64,000 nucleotides of DNA from Cliona cf. orientalis (Eukaryota > Porifera > Demospongiae > Clionaida > Clionaidae): positions 9,475,406 to 9,539,405 of the forward strand of contig OZ005698.1 of assembly GCA_963930775.1 (NCBI GenBank), given 5' to 3'. Below the pieces are notes generated by a model, which saw nothing but the letters and a program-made list of their open reading frames with translations, was not told the origin of the DNA and ran no database searches. The position numbers were made by a program, and so were the translations under genes. Numbering within the stretch: the stretch's first letter is position 1; every line of letters begins with the position of its first letter. Positions 1 through 11,883 of this stretch are shown piece after piece.

Positions 1-106
1 GGGGGTTTGTTTGAGGCAGTGATGGTTTTATTTGTGTGCACCAGGAAGACATCAACTATTGTTGTTATCATGGGGAGGGATAATATTATTATGATTTGTA
101 GCTTAC

Positions 107-2054
107 CCGACAGCCCAGCATGATGGGACGGGAGAAATCTTCGTGACATATGGCACACGTATTGTTGGCTTGATCCAAATCATCTTTCGAAGGTGAGGTA
201 CCGTATACCTGTGAAAAGTAAAAGTGGAGGGGATGCGGGGAGTGATCATATCTCTCTCTCTCTCTCCCTCTCCCTCCCTTCCTACACAGATATCACTTAC
301 TGGATCTTTCAGAAAATTGATAAAAGCTCCATACAGTTCCCTGACGCTGCTAAAGATGACTCCGCCCTTGATCATGAGGTACGTGGCGGTGATGAGCACA
401 GCAAAGACAGCTCCGGAGAGGTGCTGGTTGGAGAGGTAGCGTACCCACAGCGGGGTCGGGGCAAGAGTCCGATAAAACTGTGAGACATACTCAAGCAACA
501 TATACCATTTGCCCTTCTTACGACTGGGCAGAATCGAGAATAACATGGCGGCTATGAGAGACTTTAGGGCCATTGTAATGAAACGAATGATGTAGTCTGA
601 AGAAGAAAGGGGGGGGGGGGGAGGGAGAGAGAGAAAGAAAGAGAGAAAAGACGTGAGGGAGAGAGAGGTATAGAGTATCTAACTAGATACACCTAAAGGT
701 TCTCCTCTTACCTGTTACCCACACTGACCAGATGAGATTCCACAAGTCCACCGTGAAGTGGGGCGCTTGAAAGATCAGACTACAGCAAACAAAGGAGACA
801 ATGGATAGCTATCACAAGCAGCCACACATAATGTAAGGAGTGATGATGGAGGGGATAAGACAAGCCACTGCATGCACAGCTAGCTACAGCTGCTCACCAA
901 TTGTGCAATCTTTGTTCCCAGAACACATAGTACACGAAGACCATGTTGCCAAGTAGAAATAAAGTGATGAAAAGTAAGACCTTCTTCTCTCTTCTGTTCT
1001 GCTCAAGAAGGAGGGGGGCAGTGTAGAGAGAAAGAGAAAGAGAGAGGATAGTGGATAAACATAGATATATGTTTGTGTACGTCATAGCTACACAGGTGTG
1101 TATTCACTGTTAGAACACAAATTCATATTTCTCACTTTAATCCTCAATTCATAGGATCTAGAATTTTTTACATTGCTTTGCCCCTCCCTCCTCCCTCCCT
1201 CCCCTCCCACTCACCCATCCCAAGACTGTATCATAAACAAACCTTGAGAGCAATTTGTTTTCTGATGGTCTGATCGCAATGAAGATACGTACCAAACATT
1301 CCAAGTAATACCATTAGACCTGTGTCATATGTGTGTGAAGAGAGAGAGAGAGAGAGAGGAGAGAGAGGAGAGAGGGAGGGGGGGGGGGGGGAAGGGAGGG
1401 AGAGAAAGGAGTTTGTATACAGATAGTGAACTAATAACAATCTATAACCTCCGTGACAATAATCAGTCACACATGATAATAATTAACATATTCCCCCTAA
1501 TTAGCAGCACTAGCAAATAACCTTTTACAAGTGGAAAAGAAGGTACTAACTAGAGCCATGTAGCTGTGTCAATCGGAAAATCTAGGACACTAGACGAATC
1601 ATGCAGATCAGGTGACATCTAGTAGAGCAGCCTCACATTCTCATGCTGACGACAGAGAGGCTTCACAATCGAGATAATGAGTGGCAGCATCACCTCAAGC
1701 GCAAGGGCTACCCAATGACAATATTAACATTATCTGAACTGATGAGTGCTGGGCCACAGGCTCTCCTGTGTGTGCTATCTGATGCAACCTCTGATTACAA
1801 ATCACATTCCTTGACAAAAATTTGCATCATAGTAGTATTATAATATTATTCAATGTATTTCTGCTCTAACTTGCCAGAAACGTACAATTCGGGTATATAT
1901 AGGGCAAAGAGCCAGGCTTAGAAAGAGAGACTGTGCCACGCATTGAGAGCAAACTTTAGTGGTGTGGGAAAATATGATCGAGGTTCCACAAAACCATTGA
2001 TCATGTATCAATGACAAGGGGGGGAAACTGCCACCAACACAATGGATGGATCAA

Positions 2055-2091
<37 letters not shown>

Positions 2092-3230
2092 GATTATCGG
2101 TATGTGACAAGTACGGGATATCGGTGTACACACAAGGTGATCGTTAGCAAGTTCTCAGTCCAGTCCCTCGCATATGCTATCAAATACTAATGCCATAATA
2201 ATATTATTGTTTTGTTTTTTTTTGCTGGACAAAAAATTTCGTCAAACTCAGCACTACAGAAATGCTAGTGGAATAAATTTTTGCCAATGCAGCACAAAGG
2301 TCAGCATAATAGTACTATTATTATTATAATCATTAACACAGAATAAAAGTAAATTGACAAGATTGATTTTCTGGATAAATATTATTATATGGAGTAATAT
2401 TATGGGCCAGGATAGTGTACACAGACACAGGGTAATGCCCTCTCAAACGACTAAAAACACTATTGATTTTGCATACCTGAGCGGTGATACCAACCGAATT
2501 TGACAAACACCAGGATGATGAATATGGCGTTCCTCTCCAGCCACCGTACACCGTCACCAACTTCAATTCCTGTATTCTGTTCCTCATTCCCATTCTGGTG
2601 CCCATTATTATTGGTCCCAGCTGCGGAGGGAGTGCGATTATGCCCCCGTGGAACGTGAACGCTAACATTTGCGCTCGGATCACCAAGAGTTCTACTCGTG
2701 CCATTACTGCCACTGCCGCCGTTCGATTCCCCCCAGTCTTCGAGGGGGTCATCATCTTCATGAAAAATGGCCCCCTCTCTCCTTCCGTCACGATCTCCCG
2801 TCTCTCTCTCTCCTCCTCCGCTCCCCTCGCTGGTAGTCGAGCTACTTCCACTGCCTCTCAGCAACGATTCTCTCGATGAAGTTCGACTTGGTCGAGGGCT
2901 TTCGGGAATACGAATAGTTCCTGTGGATGTCGCATTTCTGGTCGACCTCGATAACTGACTGAGAGAAGGTACAATTTCTCTGATAACTGATGTGATGGGG
3001 GCCATAGGGTTGAGCACTTGACCCCGCGTGAAGGACCACGAGGCACTCCGCGAATGTGATCTCTGCTGCTGCTCGAGCTCCGAAGGGTTGACGACGGCCG
3101 CGGTGGCGCCGGCGCCGGCGACGCTCCTTCCAATCCCGTGAGGCCGTCCTCTCGTAGTTGGCGGCGACTCTAGTTCAATTCCAACATCCAGGCCTCCCGT
3201 AGCCATAGCTAGCAGTCTGGCTGTCTTCAT
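107..3230 (-). CDS. RNFT1/RNFT2-like RING finger transmembrane E3 ubiquitin ligase, C-terminus off window
   Basis: Polytopic membrane protein of the RNFT family, which are ER-associated RING E3 ligases. Exons on the minus strand are 2477-3230, 1243-1319, 898-998, 712-779, 301-~592 and 107-208, and the phases connect throughout. Exon 1 encodes a long low-complexity Ser/Gly/Arg N-terminus and then the family's first membrane segment (WLERNAIFIILVFVKFGWY). Later exons hold further hydrophobic segments and the hallmark KGKWYMLLEYVSQFYRTL. The last visible exon starts the RING finger (CAICHEDFSRPIMLGC) and ends at a good GT donor, so the rest of the RING lies before base 1. This is not a truncated gene. 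The start is the first in-frame ATG (3228-3230); a second ATG lies 8 codons in. Whether it is closer to RNFT1 or RNFT2 cannot be told from here. Confidence 0.88.
1320..2476 (-). other. First intron of the RNFT-like gene
   Basis: A 1.16-kb intron, long for this window. It holds a (GA)n/G-run tract at about 1338-1400, an (AC)n tract at about 2056-2087 and AT-rich sequence. I see no coding potential beyond chance ORFs. Confidence 0.7.
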
Positions 3231-3618
3231 AGCAGGCCTACACGAACAAGAGCGGTATACAGTATTACTAAAAATAGTACTGCGCTGACAGGTTTGGCCG
3301 CTTCGACTACTGCTTCATAACGCGCGTGGACTTCCTTCTTACCTAACGGACGAGCTTCAAAGAGCGGTGAGTGAGCGAGGCGTTTAAAAGCTACGCATTC
3401 GAGGGCAGAAGCGTCTTCTTCTCTCTTCTCATTCTCATGTCATGTTCTGGCCGATCTGCATCATAAAATCTCGCCTTGTCACAAGACGAATTACCAATCA
3501 ACCACGTGACAGGTGGGCGGCGCGGGTCCAAATTAATGACGTAATATCTACAGCCGATCGATATTTGCTGACTCGGCACAATTTCGGTCGCACCGATGAT
3601 CAGAACTGAGGCAGAAGG
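3231..3618. promoter_or_regulatory. Shared upstream region of divergent RNFT-like and SPRING1 genes
   Basis: A 388-bp interval between two start codons on opposite strands. It is relatively CG-containing and probably acts as a bidirectional promoter. No TATA box is obvious. The promoter role is inferred from layout only. Confidence 0.5.
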
Positions 3619-5180
3619 ATGCCATTTCCAAAGCCTCTTACAAAAATCAAGTTATGGATCGGAGTTCTGTTTCTGCTGCTGTTCTCCGCCTTCTATTTTT
3701 ACTTAACTTTCAACAAGGTAAGTAATCTTTGATCATTTGTCAACCATCAGTCTATATTAAAATTTTTGACACTTGACAGTCCCAGGATGAGGAGCAGACG
3801 ACCATTAGCGTGCCACTGTTTCGCTGGATCGCTGTCCACAACCTCACGTCACTCGATCACTGCAGAAATTCCAAGCAAGGGCACACGCTCATTGCAGATG
3901 AACTAGGTACAGTCTCTGCACCTACTCCGAGGCTGTGCATGGAGATGCGTTAACCAGTAAAAAAAAAAATAGTGCCTAGTACTGTTTTTTAGTGATTTTA
4001 TGACCTTCATGGAGTGGAATATTGACAAATTTTCTTGCATTTAAAACATTGACCAGAATGGGCTAGAATGAATACCAGGCATAAATTTAATATAATATTA
4101 TAGACTCGATACCACCATACATTAAATTAAAGACCCTATCCCTCTTTTTTTTTGTCTATGATACCACTCAGCTTGCGATACAAGACACAGTCAATGCTAT
4201 TTTTTTCGCTGTGATATTTTTTTGGTATTTTTCCCCAGGGTACGTGTGTCCCCTGTCTGCAGTGCTTCCCTCTGCTTGCTGTAACCATGCGGATCCCTCC
4301 ACCCATCGCTACGAGTGCAGCGGCTGTCGTGAGGGCGGCTGCTGTGCCGTCTATGAGCACTGCGTCTCATGCTGTCTGCATCCTGATAAAGTATGTATGA
4401 TATATTATACTACCGGGGGGTAATTTGCTATTGTTGCTTAGGGTATTATAATAAATTATAGTGGTAAATATTATTTGATATTTTCGCCAATTTTATCACT
4501 TGCTGACACTAGTGAAAATTTATGTTAATACCATGAATCAGTAATTATTTTATCTTGTGTTAATGATCACATATAGAAGATAATAATATTATGGTGACAG
4601 TTATACTGTATGGATAAAAATGTAGTCCACTGAATATGATTTTATCTGTTTCTATAGCAACCATTGCTAAGAAGCATTCTCTCTCGAAGCACAGAAACTT
4701 TTAATCCCCTCTACTCCTCCCTGAGAGACCAGTTTGAACTATGCCTCACCAAATGCCGCACTTCCTCGCAGGTATGAGAATATCAACAGCTTTATTTATT
4801 AACGACCTTTACCGAAGTGATCTCGAGTTTTCGGAAAGGGTCGTCACACACATATGCTATAAACGTAATAATAGCAGTGATAGTATTCATTGGCTGGCAC
4901 AGGCTGGCTATGGTAATATTGCATAATTATTGCTCATTCAGTGAGCTTGATTGAGGCATTTGAGCAGTCCCATCCCATTACAGAGTGTTCAGCACGAGAA
5001 TACCTACCGCAACCCCCGGACTAAGTTTTGCTACGGCACAGGTGCTCCCACGCTCGTTCCGGAGATGAATAACATCATCAGGTGGGTCACGATGGGTCAT
5101 ATGACTTGCAGTATAATAATTATTATTATGAGTGGAATTTTTTCTTTAAATAAACTTGCAGAGACAAGGAACAGAGATAG
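3619..5180 (+). CDS. SPRING1: SPRING1 (C12orf49-like) SREBP pathway regulator
   Basis: Golgi membrane glycoprotein needed in vertebrates for site-1 protease function and SREBP activation. Exons: 3619-3717, 3780-3906, 4239-4390, 4658-4771, 4984-5081, 5162-5180, all phase-consistent. Exon 1 encodes a short N-terminus plus one transmembrane anchor ([20 protein letters not shown]). The luminal part carries the family's cysteine-rich signatures: [45 protein letters not shown] and KFCYG. The last exon adds only DKEQR before TAG. Reading through that last intron would add an unrelated tail, so I prefer the spliced form. It converges with the next gene, 246 bp away. Confidence 0.92.
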
Positions 5181-5426
5181 CAGACGCTCTTTCTTCATCA
5201 CAGGTTAACTAACCACTATACATTGTAACTAATAGCTCTCTTTCACGCAATCCATTCAAATTTTCAGCTCTCAATTTTGTAATATAAAGTTTTTTTTCAG
5301 CTAAATAACATAAACTACTACAGTGTAAGTTTCAGCTGGGGTTATAGTGGTACTGTATTATATATAACAATACTACACAAGTTACATTCTATCTATAGCG
5401 TCAAAACTAAAGCTTTTTCAAAGAGT

Positions 5427-6785
5427 TTAATTCCTTCTCGGAGGAGGAGGAGTGCGGCAGGAGGAAGGTACCTCAAACACAGTGGATGGTGGCGCTTCGG
5501 GCATGAAGGTGATGAAACGGGTCTCCTCTTTTCCCCCACGGCCGTCACGGATCTCCATCACTGGTCGAGAGGGGTTGGCAGCTGTCACACTCAGAATTAT
5601 AGTCTCATCACGCTCCTATAATATCAAAGAAAAGATCATTAAATTTGTCCCAAAAAAAAATTGGATGGAGCATGTTAATTATTTAATCCACTTCCCATGT
5701 GACGTAAATGAACCAAAGCAACTATCCTGATCATAAGAACTTGTGGTTACTGAATATTACAACTTACATGTCCAGTGTAGAAAATATACTCAGTGCCATT
5801 AACAGTCTTCTCCTCTTTAGTTGTGCCAGGTTCACTCAGCCACTCCCAAACCTTGGGGAACTCTGACCCCTCGGGGATCTTCTCCTTTCGGCAGTGCAGT
5901 GTGCCATTGGGACCAGCTCTGCATGTGTTTTTAATAATGATATTTATTACCAAGTATGACTCTCAAGATATGTTTATCCAACAATGTTTGCATAAGTACC
6001 AATAAAATTTTCACACTTGGGCTATGGATCATAGTCATGCTGATAGATCTTGTGATCTATGAATATGATTTGGTGTACTTTTTTTGGCATACTGAGTAAA
6101 ATCTTGTGATCAGTGAATAAACTGATATTGCTATATTATGAGAAATCAGTGAACACCTCATCGTACCACTATGACCACCAGTAAAGGCTATCCAATAAAA
6201 TTTGGCTGCTATCAACACTAGTACTAAAATAAATGAATGTGAAGGCCTCGAGATCCATTTCTACTACACTAATAATAATAATCATAATAATAAACTATCA
6301 TGCATATTTATATCGATAGGATAAATTTCCACACAAATTCAACTGTCTAAAGAGAACCTGGTTTGACTTACGACATGATGGCATAGCGTTCCCCCTGTGC
6401 ATATAGCCCCAGCATTTCGAATGATTCCTCTCGGCCAGCTGGGTCCTTGAAGGTATCCCTGTACATGAAGGCCTTCATTTCCACACTGCGGTCCCATACT
6501 CCCCTTCCTGGACAAAAAAGTGTAATAATTTAATAATTTACCAAGTATATTCTAGTTTGAATAGTAAGTTTAATAGATCAGCTCTGCAGAGATACGTGCC
6601 TGTGGATTTTTGTTCTCCCCTTGTCCTCGTGATCTCAAGCTTTAAGAAAGAAAAGATGTCAGTGCTCATTATTATTGTACTCAGATTGGAGCTCTTACAG
6701 TGGATGAGAAGGTCTCTGGGATCTCAGTAGGGACAGGCTGAGCACAGCACAGAGCCACGAGACAGGCAATCACAACGAGCTTCAT
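5427..6785 (-). CDS. Secreted protein of local six-gene family, copy A
   Basis: Predicted small secreted protein of about 210 residues. The ATG at 6783-6785 opens a signal peptide (MKLVVIACLVALCCAQ). Five exons follow, including 'SAGPNGTLHC', 'FPKVWEWL' and 'TVFEVPSSC', ending in a basic Pro/Arg tail. Neighbours B-F share the plan: a Cys near 'HC', an aromatic 'W-WL' motif and a final 'F-VP-x-C'. Spacing and predicted beta-rich character recall the LolA/ependymin/LVN1.2-like superfamily, but I cannot confirm that. The second intron appears to use a GC donor (CACAG|GCACGT, around 6598-6600). Function unknown. The nearest relative is copy B. Confidence 0.75.
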
Positions 6786-7009
6786 GTTTTGGACGTATAT
6801 ATAAATGAACCTTTCCCTCAAGAGTTTCTAAAAATTTAGTATTGAATGTTCCTATGGAGCCGGGGCTCAGTTTTTATACTGCGCACGCGCACGCGTTGTG
6901 GTGACGACCATTACCTATCAAAAGCGTCAGCACAACTAGTGCTAGACACTACACAACACAATGCAATGTAAAAAAAAAAACAAAAAACATCAGTTCAAAG
7001 TTTAAATGT

Positions 7010-8285
7010 TCAGTTGCGCTTTCTTGGGGGTGTCTTGCAAGACTTGGGTACTTCAAACACAGCGGAATCTGGGGCAGTGGGTTCAAATGTTTCATAGCGA
7101 GTCTCCTCCTTTCCTTCGCGACCATCACGTGTCTCCATGACTGGAACGGTGGGCTCTGTAGTTTTCACTGTCAGAGTAATCGTCTCATCGCCCTCCTAAA
7201 TTGACAACATAAAAATACCCATTTAATTGCAGTAAACCTACTCAGTAGTAACATTTAATACTCATGGCAAACTCACATGACCAGTGTAGACTGTGTAGCT
7301 AGTTCCATTGACGGTTTTCTCTTCCTTTGTGGTTTTTGGACTTTTAAGCCAGTCCCAGACTTTGGGGAAGGTCGAATTCGCGGGAATCTTTTCAGGTCGA
7401 CAATGACTAGTACCATTACCACGCCTGTAGTATAAAAATTAATATGCATAAAATTTATGTAATGTTTACATGCTGACACTGAATTCAGTCTGTGACTGTT
7501 CTAGCCTGTAGGATTCTCGGGGTATAGCGTACAGGGGTATGAAGCTATACCGTTGATCAATTCTCTATAGAGCCATTATTTTTGAGCAGCAGTCATGTGA
7601 TATGTGAATATGCGGCAATGTTACAAAATTCATTAATTTTGTTATAATCTTATGAGCTTGATGAATTGGGCATGGCTACAGTAGGAGCAGCTGGTTGGGC
7701 CAACTTAGCTTGTCTCATGATCGTTGAATAAAATTAGTGTAATGTCACAAGTAATTTTGTATTGATTCATGGCATTGTTGCTATAGTGCCTCACGCAAAA
7801 TTAATAGGCATGTCCCTTAATGCACTATCAGGCTTGGGTTTGCTAGCCAAATAGAAATGATTTTATTGATTTTTCCCCTCACACACGTTGTAATGGAGTA
7901 GCGCATCTTCTTAGCATAGAGTCCCAGCATTTCAAATCTTTCCTCTCCTCCTGTAGCAGACTTGAAGCTGTCCATGAACACGAACTCCATTTCTTCGGCA
8001 TTGCGATCCCAGGCTCCAGTGCCTGAGGAAAATTAATAAAATTTTGCTGTTTGTCATAAAAAAATAATTAACCACAGCGTGTGCACACTTGAATTACCTG
8101 TGGTGGTCTTCTCTCCCTTTGTCCTTGATATGGAGAGCTATAATAAATAATATTTATACAGAATCATGAAATTTTCACTATTTATATTACAATAATACCT
8201 TAGAGGTGAATGTCTCTGAAATCTCAGTGGGAGTAGGCTGTGCATTGCACAGAGCAATGAGGCAGGCAATCACAAGAACCTTCAT
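7010..8285 (-). CDS. Secreted protein of local six-gene family, copy B
   Basis: Closest relative of copy A and arranged head-to-tail with it. The signal peptide MKVLVIACLIALCNAQ is almost the same, followed by PTPTEISETF. Later motifs are FEMLGLYAKKMRYS, NGTSHC, FPKVWDWL and AVFEVPKSC, with a basic tail KTPPRKRN. The exon phases equal those of copy A, but the equivalent donor here is a normal GT (CACAG|GTAATT). Start ATG at 8283-8285, stop at 7010-7012. Its start codon lies 293 bp from that of copy C on the other strand. Biochemical role unknown; a secreted ligand- or lipid-binding beta-cup is one possibility. Confidence 0.75.
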
Positions 8286-8577
8286 GCTGGAAAAACTGTA
8301 GCTGTTTTTTTGCGTCTTTGTTTATTCGTTCGTTTGAGCTATAAAAAGAGTGTGTAGTGAATAAATGTTATTATGACAACGATGTTTAAGTTTATGGGCT
8401 ACATATGCACTGCGCATGCGTGCATTGATTCGGTTTACATTACACGTTACATTACACGCATTACACGTGTCACGTCATTGCACTCATGACCCATATTAAC
8501 AAGGATATAGGCCACAATCAGCACCTTAACCTTTTGCAAAGACAAGAGTACTTACTTTCCAAGGCGGAGACGAGAAG
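8286..8577. promoter_or_regulatory. Divergent promoter region between copies B and C
   Basis: A 292-bp spacer between opposite start codons. It contains TGCGCATGCGTG at 8411-8422, one to two bases off the perfect palindrome found at other promoters here, and several 'ttacacg' direct repeats around 8440-8470. Confidence 0.5.
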
Positions 8578-9606
8578 ATGCTGAAGTGGTGCGTGATTGC
8601 GTGCGTGCTGGCCCTCGCGGCGGCGCAGACCCCTACTCGGCCCGTCTTCTCCGAGACGTTCTACGCTACTGGCGAGGTGGAGCTACATGTGGCCGAAGAG
8701 ACTCGTTTTGGAAAATGTGAGTGTACTCTATAATTTCACGCGATACTATTAAAAAGCATCATTAAATTTTATCATCGCATATTAATAAATAATTTAGTTA
8801 AACTGGCACGCGACCAGGTGAAGCTGATGGGTGTTGAGGAGAACACATTCGAGCGAGGAGAGGTTGAGGAGGTGCTCCAGCGCTATGACCAGAAAAAGAC
8901 CTACTATATCAGGTGAATTTGTTAAAAATAGAGCTGTATATATAGGCTGAATGCATCGAAATCGGGGGTGGACAGATGATCGATTGTGTGACGCTTGTGG
9001 TATTTCTTGTCATTAATTTTAATAATAATTTTGCAGAGGCTTGGGAGAAAATGCACACTGTATTTCAGTGGATAGCAACGGAGTCCTGGCGCCATTCTGG
9101 AGCTGGCTTGAGTATGCCGTCTATGAGGGAGAGAGGACTGTCCATGAACGCCCTGTGGATCTGTGGGGAGCAAGCGTAAGTCTGGCGTGTGCAGTCATAG
9201 CTTATCTGTGGTGCAGTAGATTCGTAGTTGTGGTACACACTTGCATGACTATTAAATATGACCACGTCCATTTGTGAGAGTTGTGTTAACATGTTAAAAT
9301 TGTCTGTTTACCATCAAGGCCAAAGGTTCAACTGTTTATTTTTAAGCATGCGAGTGATTTTTCACTTATTTCTGTCAACGAATGGTGCGACAAACTACTA
9401 CTATCACACTTTTTGTATTGATGTTGTGCTCCGTGTAGGTTGGTGATGTTCGTTTTGAGGTAGGAGTTGACAAGGAGACACCCAGTTCTCCTACTTTCTT
9501 TAACAGGCTCTCTGCTGAGGACTTTGTCAATTTCCGGTTTACGAACTTCAATGGAACCACACCCTCTTCCACCTACTTTGCTGTTCCATCAGCTTGCAAT
9601 GAGTGA
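8578..9606 (+). CDS. Secreted protein of local six-gene family, copy C
   Basis: Exons 8578-8716, 8798-8912, 9037-9175 and 9439-9606 (phases 1, 2, 0) encode about 187 residues. Signal peptide: MLKWCVIACVLALAAAQ. Mature motifs define the plus-strand subfamily: FYATGEVELHVAEETRFGK, RYDQKKTYYIRG, one Cys in NAHCIS, LAPFWSWLEYAVYEGERTV, PVDLWG, DVRFEVGV and a terminal FAVPSAC. The two conserved cysteines probably pair. Similar in size to ependymin/LolA-type secreted carriers, but that resemblance is weak and only by eye. Confidence 0.78.
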
Positions 9607-9732
9607 ACACTAAAATGGACACTATTTATTACCTAACCGATTTTTGCTGAATGTATATATCCATGGCCAGTGTGCATAACATTATGCTATTGTGTAATTT
9701 AATTGGGCGTGGTTAGGAGAGTTAGATCCTAA

Positions 9733-9744
9733 TGCGCATGCGCA
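9733..9744. promoter_or_regulatory. TGCGCATGCGCA palindrome (NRF1-like) upstream of copy D
   Basis: Perfect 12-bp palindrome 29 bp before the start codon. It matches the core of the metazoan NRF1/alpha-PAL site (GCGCATGCGC). Confidence 0.55.
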
Positions 9745-9772
9745 TGGAAGTGCAGCCAGCTCATGTGCCAAG

Positions 9773-10590
9773 ATGAAGTCTCTCCTGGTTGTTGTAGCTC
9801 TGCTCGCGCTCTCCGATGCTCTGTCGCCGCCTAACATCGCGGACACCTTCATCGCAACGGGCGAGGTGGAGATTCATACCGCCGAAGGAACCAACATCGG
9901 TGGAAAATGTAAGCGAAGACATTTATTTTTTACGTAGGCACCCTGTACTGATGGCGCATTCAAAAAAAAAAACCCAGTCACTATAGCTCGTGATCAGAAA
10001 AATAACATGGGCCTTGAAGAGGTCGAATACGGAGGAACTACCCAGATTGCAAAGATGATCCAGCGCTATGATCTGGACCAGAAGAAAACGTACTATGTCC
10101 GAGGGTAAGTTGCAAAAAGTTAATTATAATCAGGTTCAGATTTATGATATTAAAAATAAAAACCCAGAAATGTTGGTCAAGAGCACTGCATTGAAGAAGA
10201 GAGCATGGGGCAATTGTCTCCGTTTTTTGATTGGGTTCCATTGACCACATATGAGGGGAAAAAGACGTACCGTGAGCAGCAGTATGACACGTGGGGATAC
10301 ACTGTAAGTGAAAATTCATCACCTAATTATTATAATATCTCTTCCTCCCTCCCTCCCTCCCCCCCCCTCCCCCCACCTCCTTCTCTCAATAGCTGGCCGA
10401 TATTCGATTTGAAATTTCTGTGAACGGCACCACCCCTGTTCTATTCAATCGCTACACGGCTGAATATTTTGTGCTATTCAGCATTACTGGTGACTTCAAC
10501 ACAACTGCTCCCCCTGCTAGTATGTTTGCACCACCAAAGGAGTGCAGCCCTGGAACCAGACCACTGAAATTCTTCAAACCACAACTTTAA
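9773..10590 (+). CDS. Secreted protein of local six-gene family, copy D
   Basis: Four exons with the same phases as copy C. Signal peptide: MKSLLVVVALLALSDA. Motifs: FIATGEVEIHTAEGTNIGGK, RYDLDQKKTYYVRG, HCIEEE, LSPFFDWVPLTTYEGKK, DTWGY, DIRFEISV and FAPPKEC, then a longer tail ending LKFFKPQL. Intron 3 ends in a C/T-rich tract before its acceptor. A perfect TGCGCATGCGCA palindrome lies 29 bp upstream of the ATG. Function unknown. Confidence 0.75.
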
Positions 10591-10861
10591 TTCAATAATT
10601 ATTGTTCTTCTAATTTACGTTATTTTGCTGCATATTGAAATTTTTATTCTGACCTCGCTGTGTCATCAAAAATATTTGCGTACGTATCTATACGTCTTCT
10701 GGTGAAGCATGAGGTGATCATGCCAAACAGCCGGTGCCTGGTGGTTCGTGTACACAGCCCTTGTTTATTACTTGCGTACCGTCCACGCAGCTGACCTTTG
10801 AGTGGGCGGGGCCACGGCGCATTGCGTGCGCACACTAGTCTTCATCTCTGAATCAAGCACT

Positions 10862-11741
10862 ATGGCCAAGATAATTCTTGCTGTTGTTCTCGCATCTCTG
10901 TTCGCCCTCTCCGCGGCAGCGCCGCCGAAATTGAACATTTCTTCCACTTTTCTAGCTACTGGCGAGGTGGAATGGCACACGGCAGAGGAAACACGTTTTG
11001 GAACAAGTTAGCACTATCAAAAATTATGATGCTGAATAATTTGTCACATACAATTTTACAGTCATGTTTGGACGAGATCACGCGAACAAGTCGGGAATCG
11101 AAGAGGCCAATTTTCAAATTCAGGGTAAAGATGACATTGAGAAGGTGCTGCAATTGTACAAAGCACAAACATCTGTCTACATCAGAGGGTAAGTTGTTTT
11201 TTCCCCGTTGTCTTTTTATGGAACATAAAATTTTAACCTACTACATGTGGTTGTAGAGCACCCAGTGATCCGAGCTGTATCAATCAGACCAGGAACGGAA
11301 CTTTATCTCCCTTTTGGGAATGGACCGATAAAGCAATTCATGAGGGAGTCATAACAATCCATTCGAGAGATTATGACTTGTGGAGCTATGTAGTGAGTCG
11401 GGATACATTGAAATATTTCCAGCTAGTATAATAATATTATAGAGTGTACGTGATCTTGAACAATTATTGCGCATGGTATTATATTATCAAGACTGCTAAA
11501 CTAAAATGTTTAATTGTCTGAACTGCCTGGCATTCATCTAGCTTTTCCAAAACTGTCACTTATACAGACAGCAGATGTGAGGTTTGAGGTGATTCTGGAA
11601 CAGGGTGACACGTCCACTCCTCTCTACTACAACCGGAAATCTGCCGAGGAGTTTGTCTTGATCAATATACAGAACTTCTCTCCAAAGGCACCTGACCCCA
11701 AGGTGTTTGCTGTCCCACCTGCATGTTTACCAAAGGACTAA
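10862..11741 (+). CDS. Secreted protein of local six-gene family, copy E
   Basis: ATG at 10862 with signal peptide MAKIILAVVLASLFALSAAA. Four exons with donors at ACAA|GTTAGC, AGAGG|GTAAGT and TATGTA|GTGAGT. Motifs: FLATGEVEWHTAEETRFGT, VYIRG, PSCINQTRNGTLSPFWEW, HEGVITIHSRDYDLWSY, DVRFEVIL, SAEEFVLINI and FAVPPAC. Exons 3 and 4 are nearly identical in nucleotides to those of copy F, showing a recent tandem duplication. Confidence 0.78.
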
Positions 11742-11865
11742 GATACTCTAATGATTGTTCATAATTTTTTTTTTTTTTTTTTGATGCTGCTCTATTATTG
11801 TAAATAAGTCTTCCAAAATTGCTCGCGATGAACTTTACACCTACAACTACAAGCGAAGGTGATAC

Positions 11866-11877
11866 TGCGCATGCGCA
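11866..11877. promoter_or_regulatory. TGCGCATGCGCA palindrome (NRF1-like) at copy F
   Basis: Perfect 12-bp palindrome only six bases before the ATG of copy F. It may therefore sit in or near the transcription start rather than in a classical upstream promoter. Confidence 0.5.
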
Positions 11878-11883
11878 CTGGTA

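Noticed and set aside
107..208. RNFT-like gene as a pseudogene because the RING is incomplete
   Set aside because: The exon ends at a good donor (R|GTAAGC), so the RING simply continues outside the window.
4984..5208. SPRING1 reading through to a longer C-terminus ending near 5207
   Set aside because: The extra residues are unlike the family. A GTGGGT...TTGCAG intron gives a short natural end (DKEQR).
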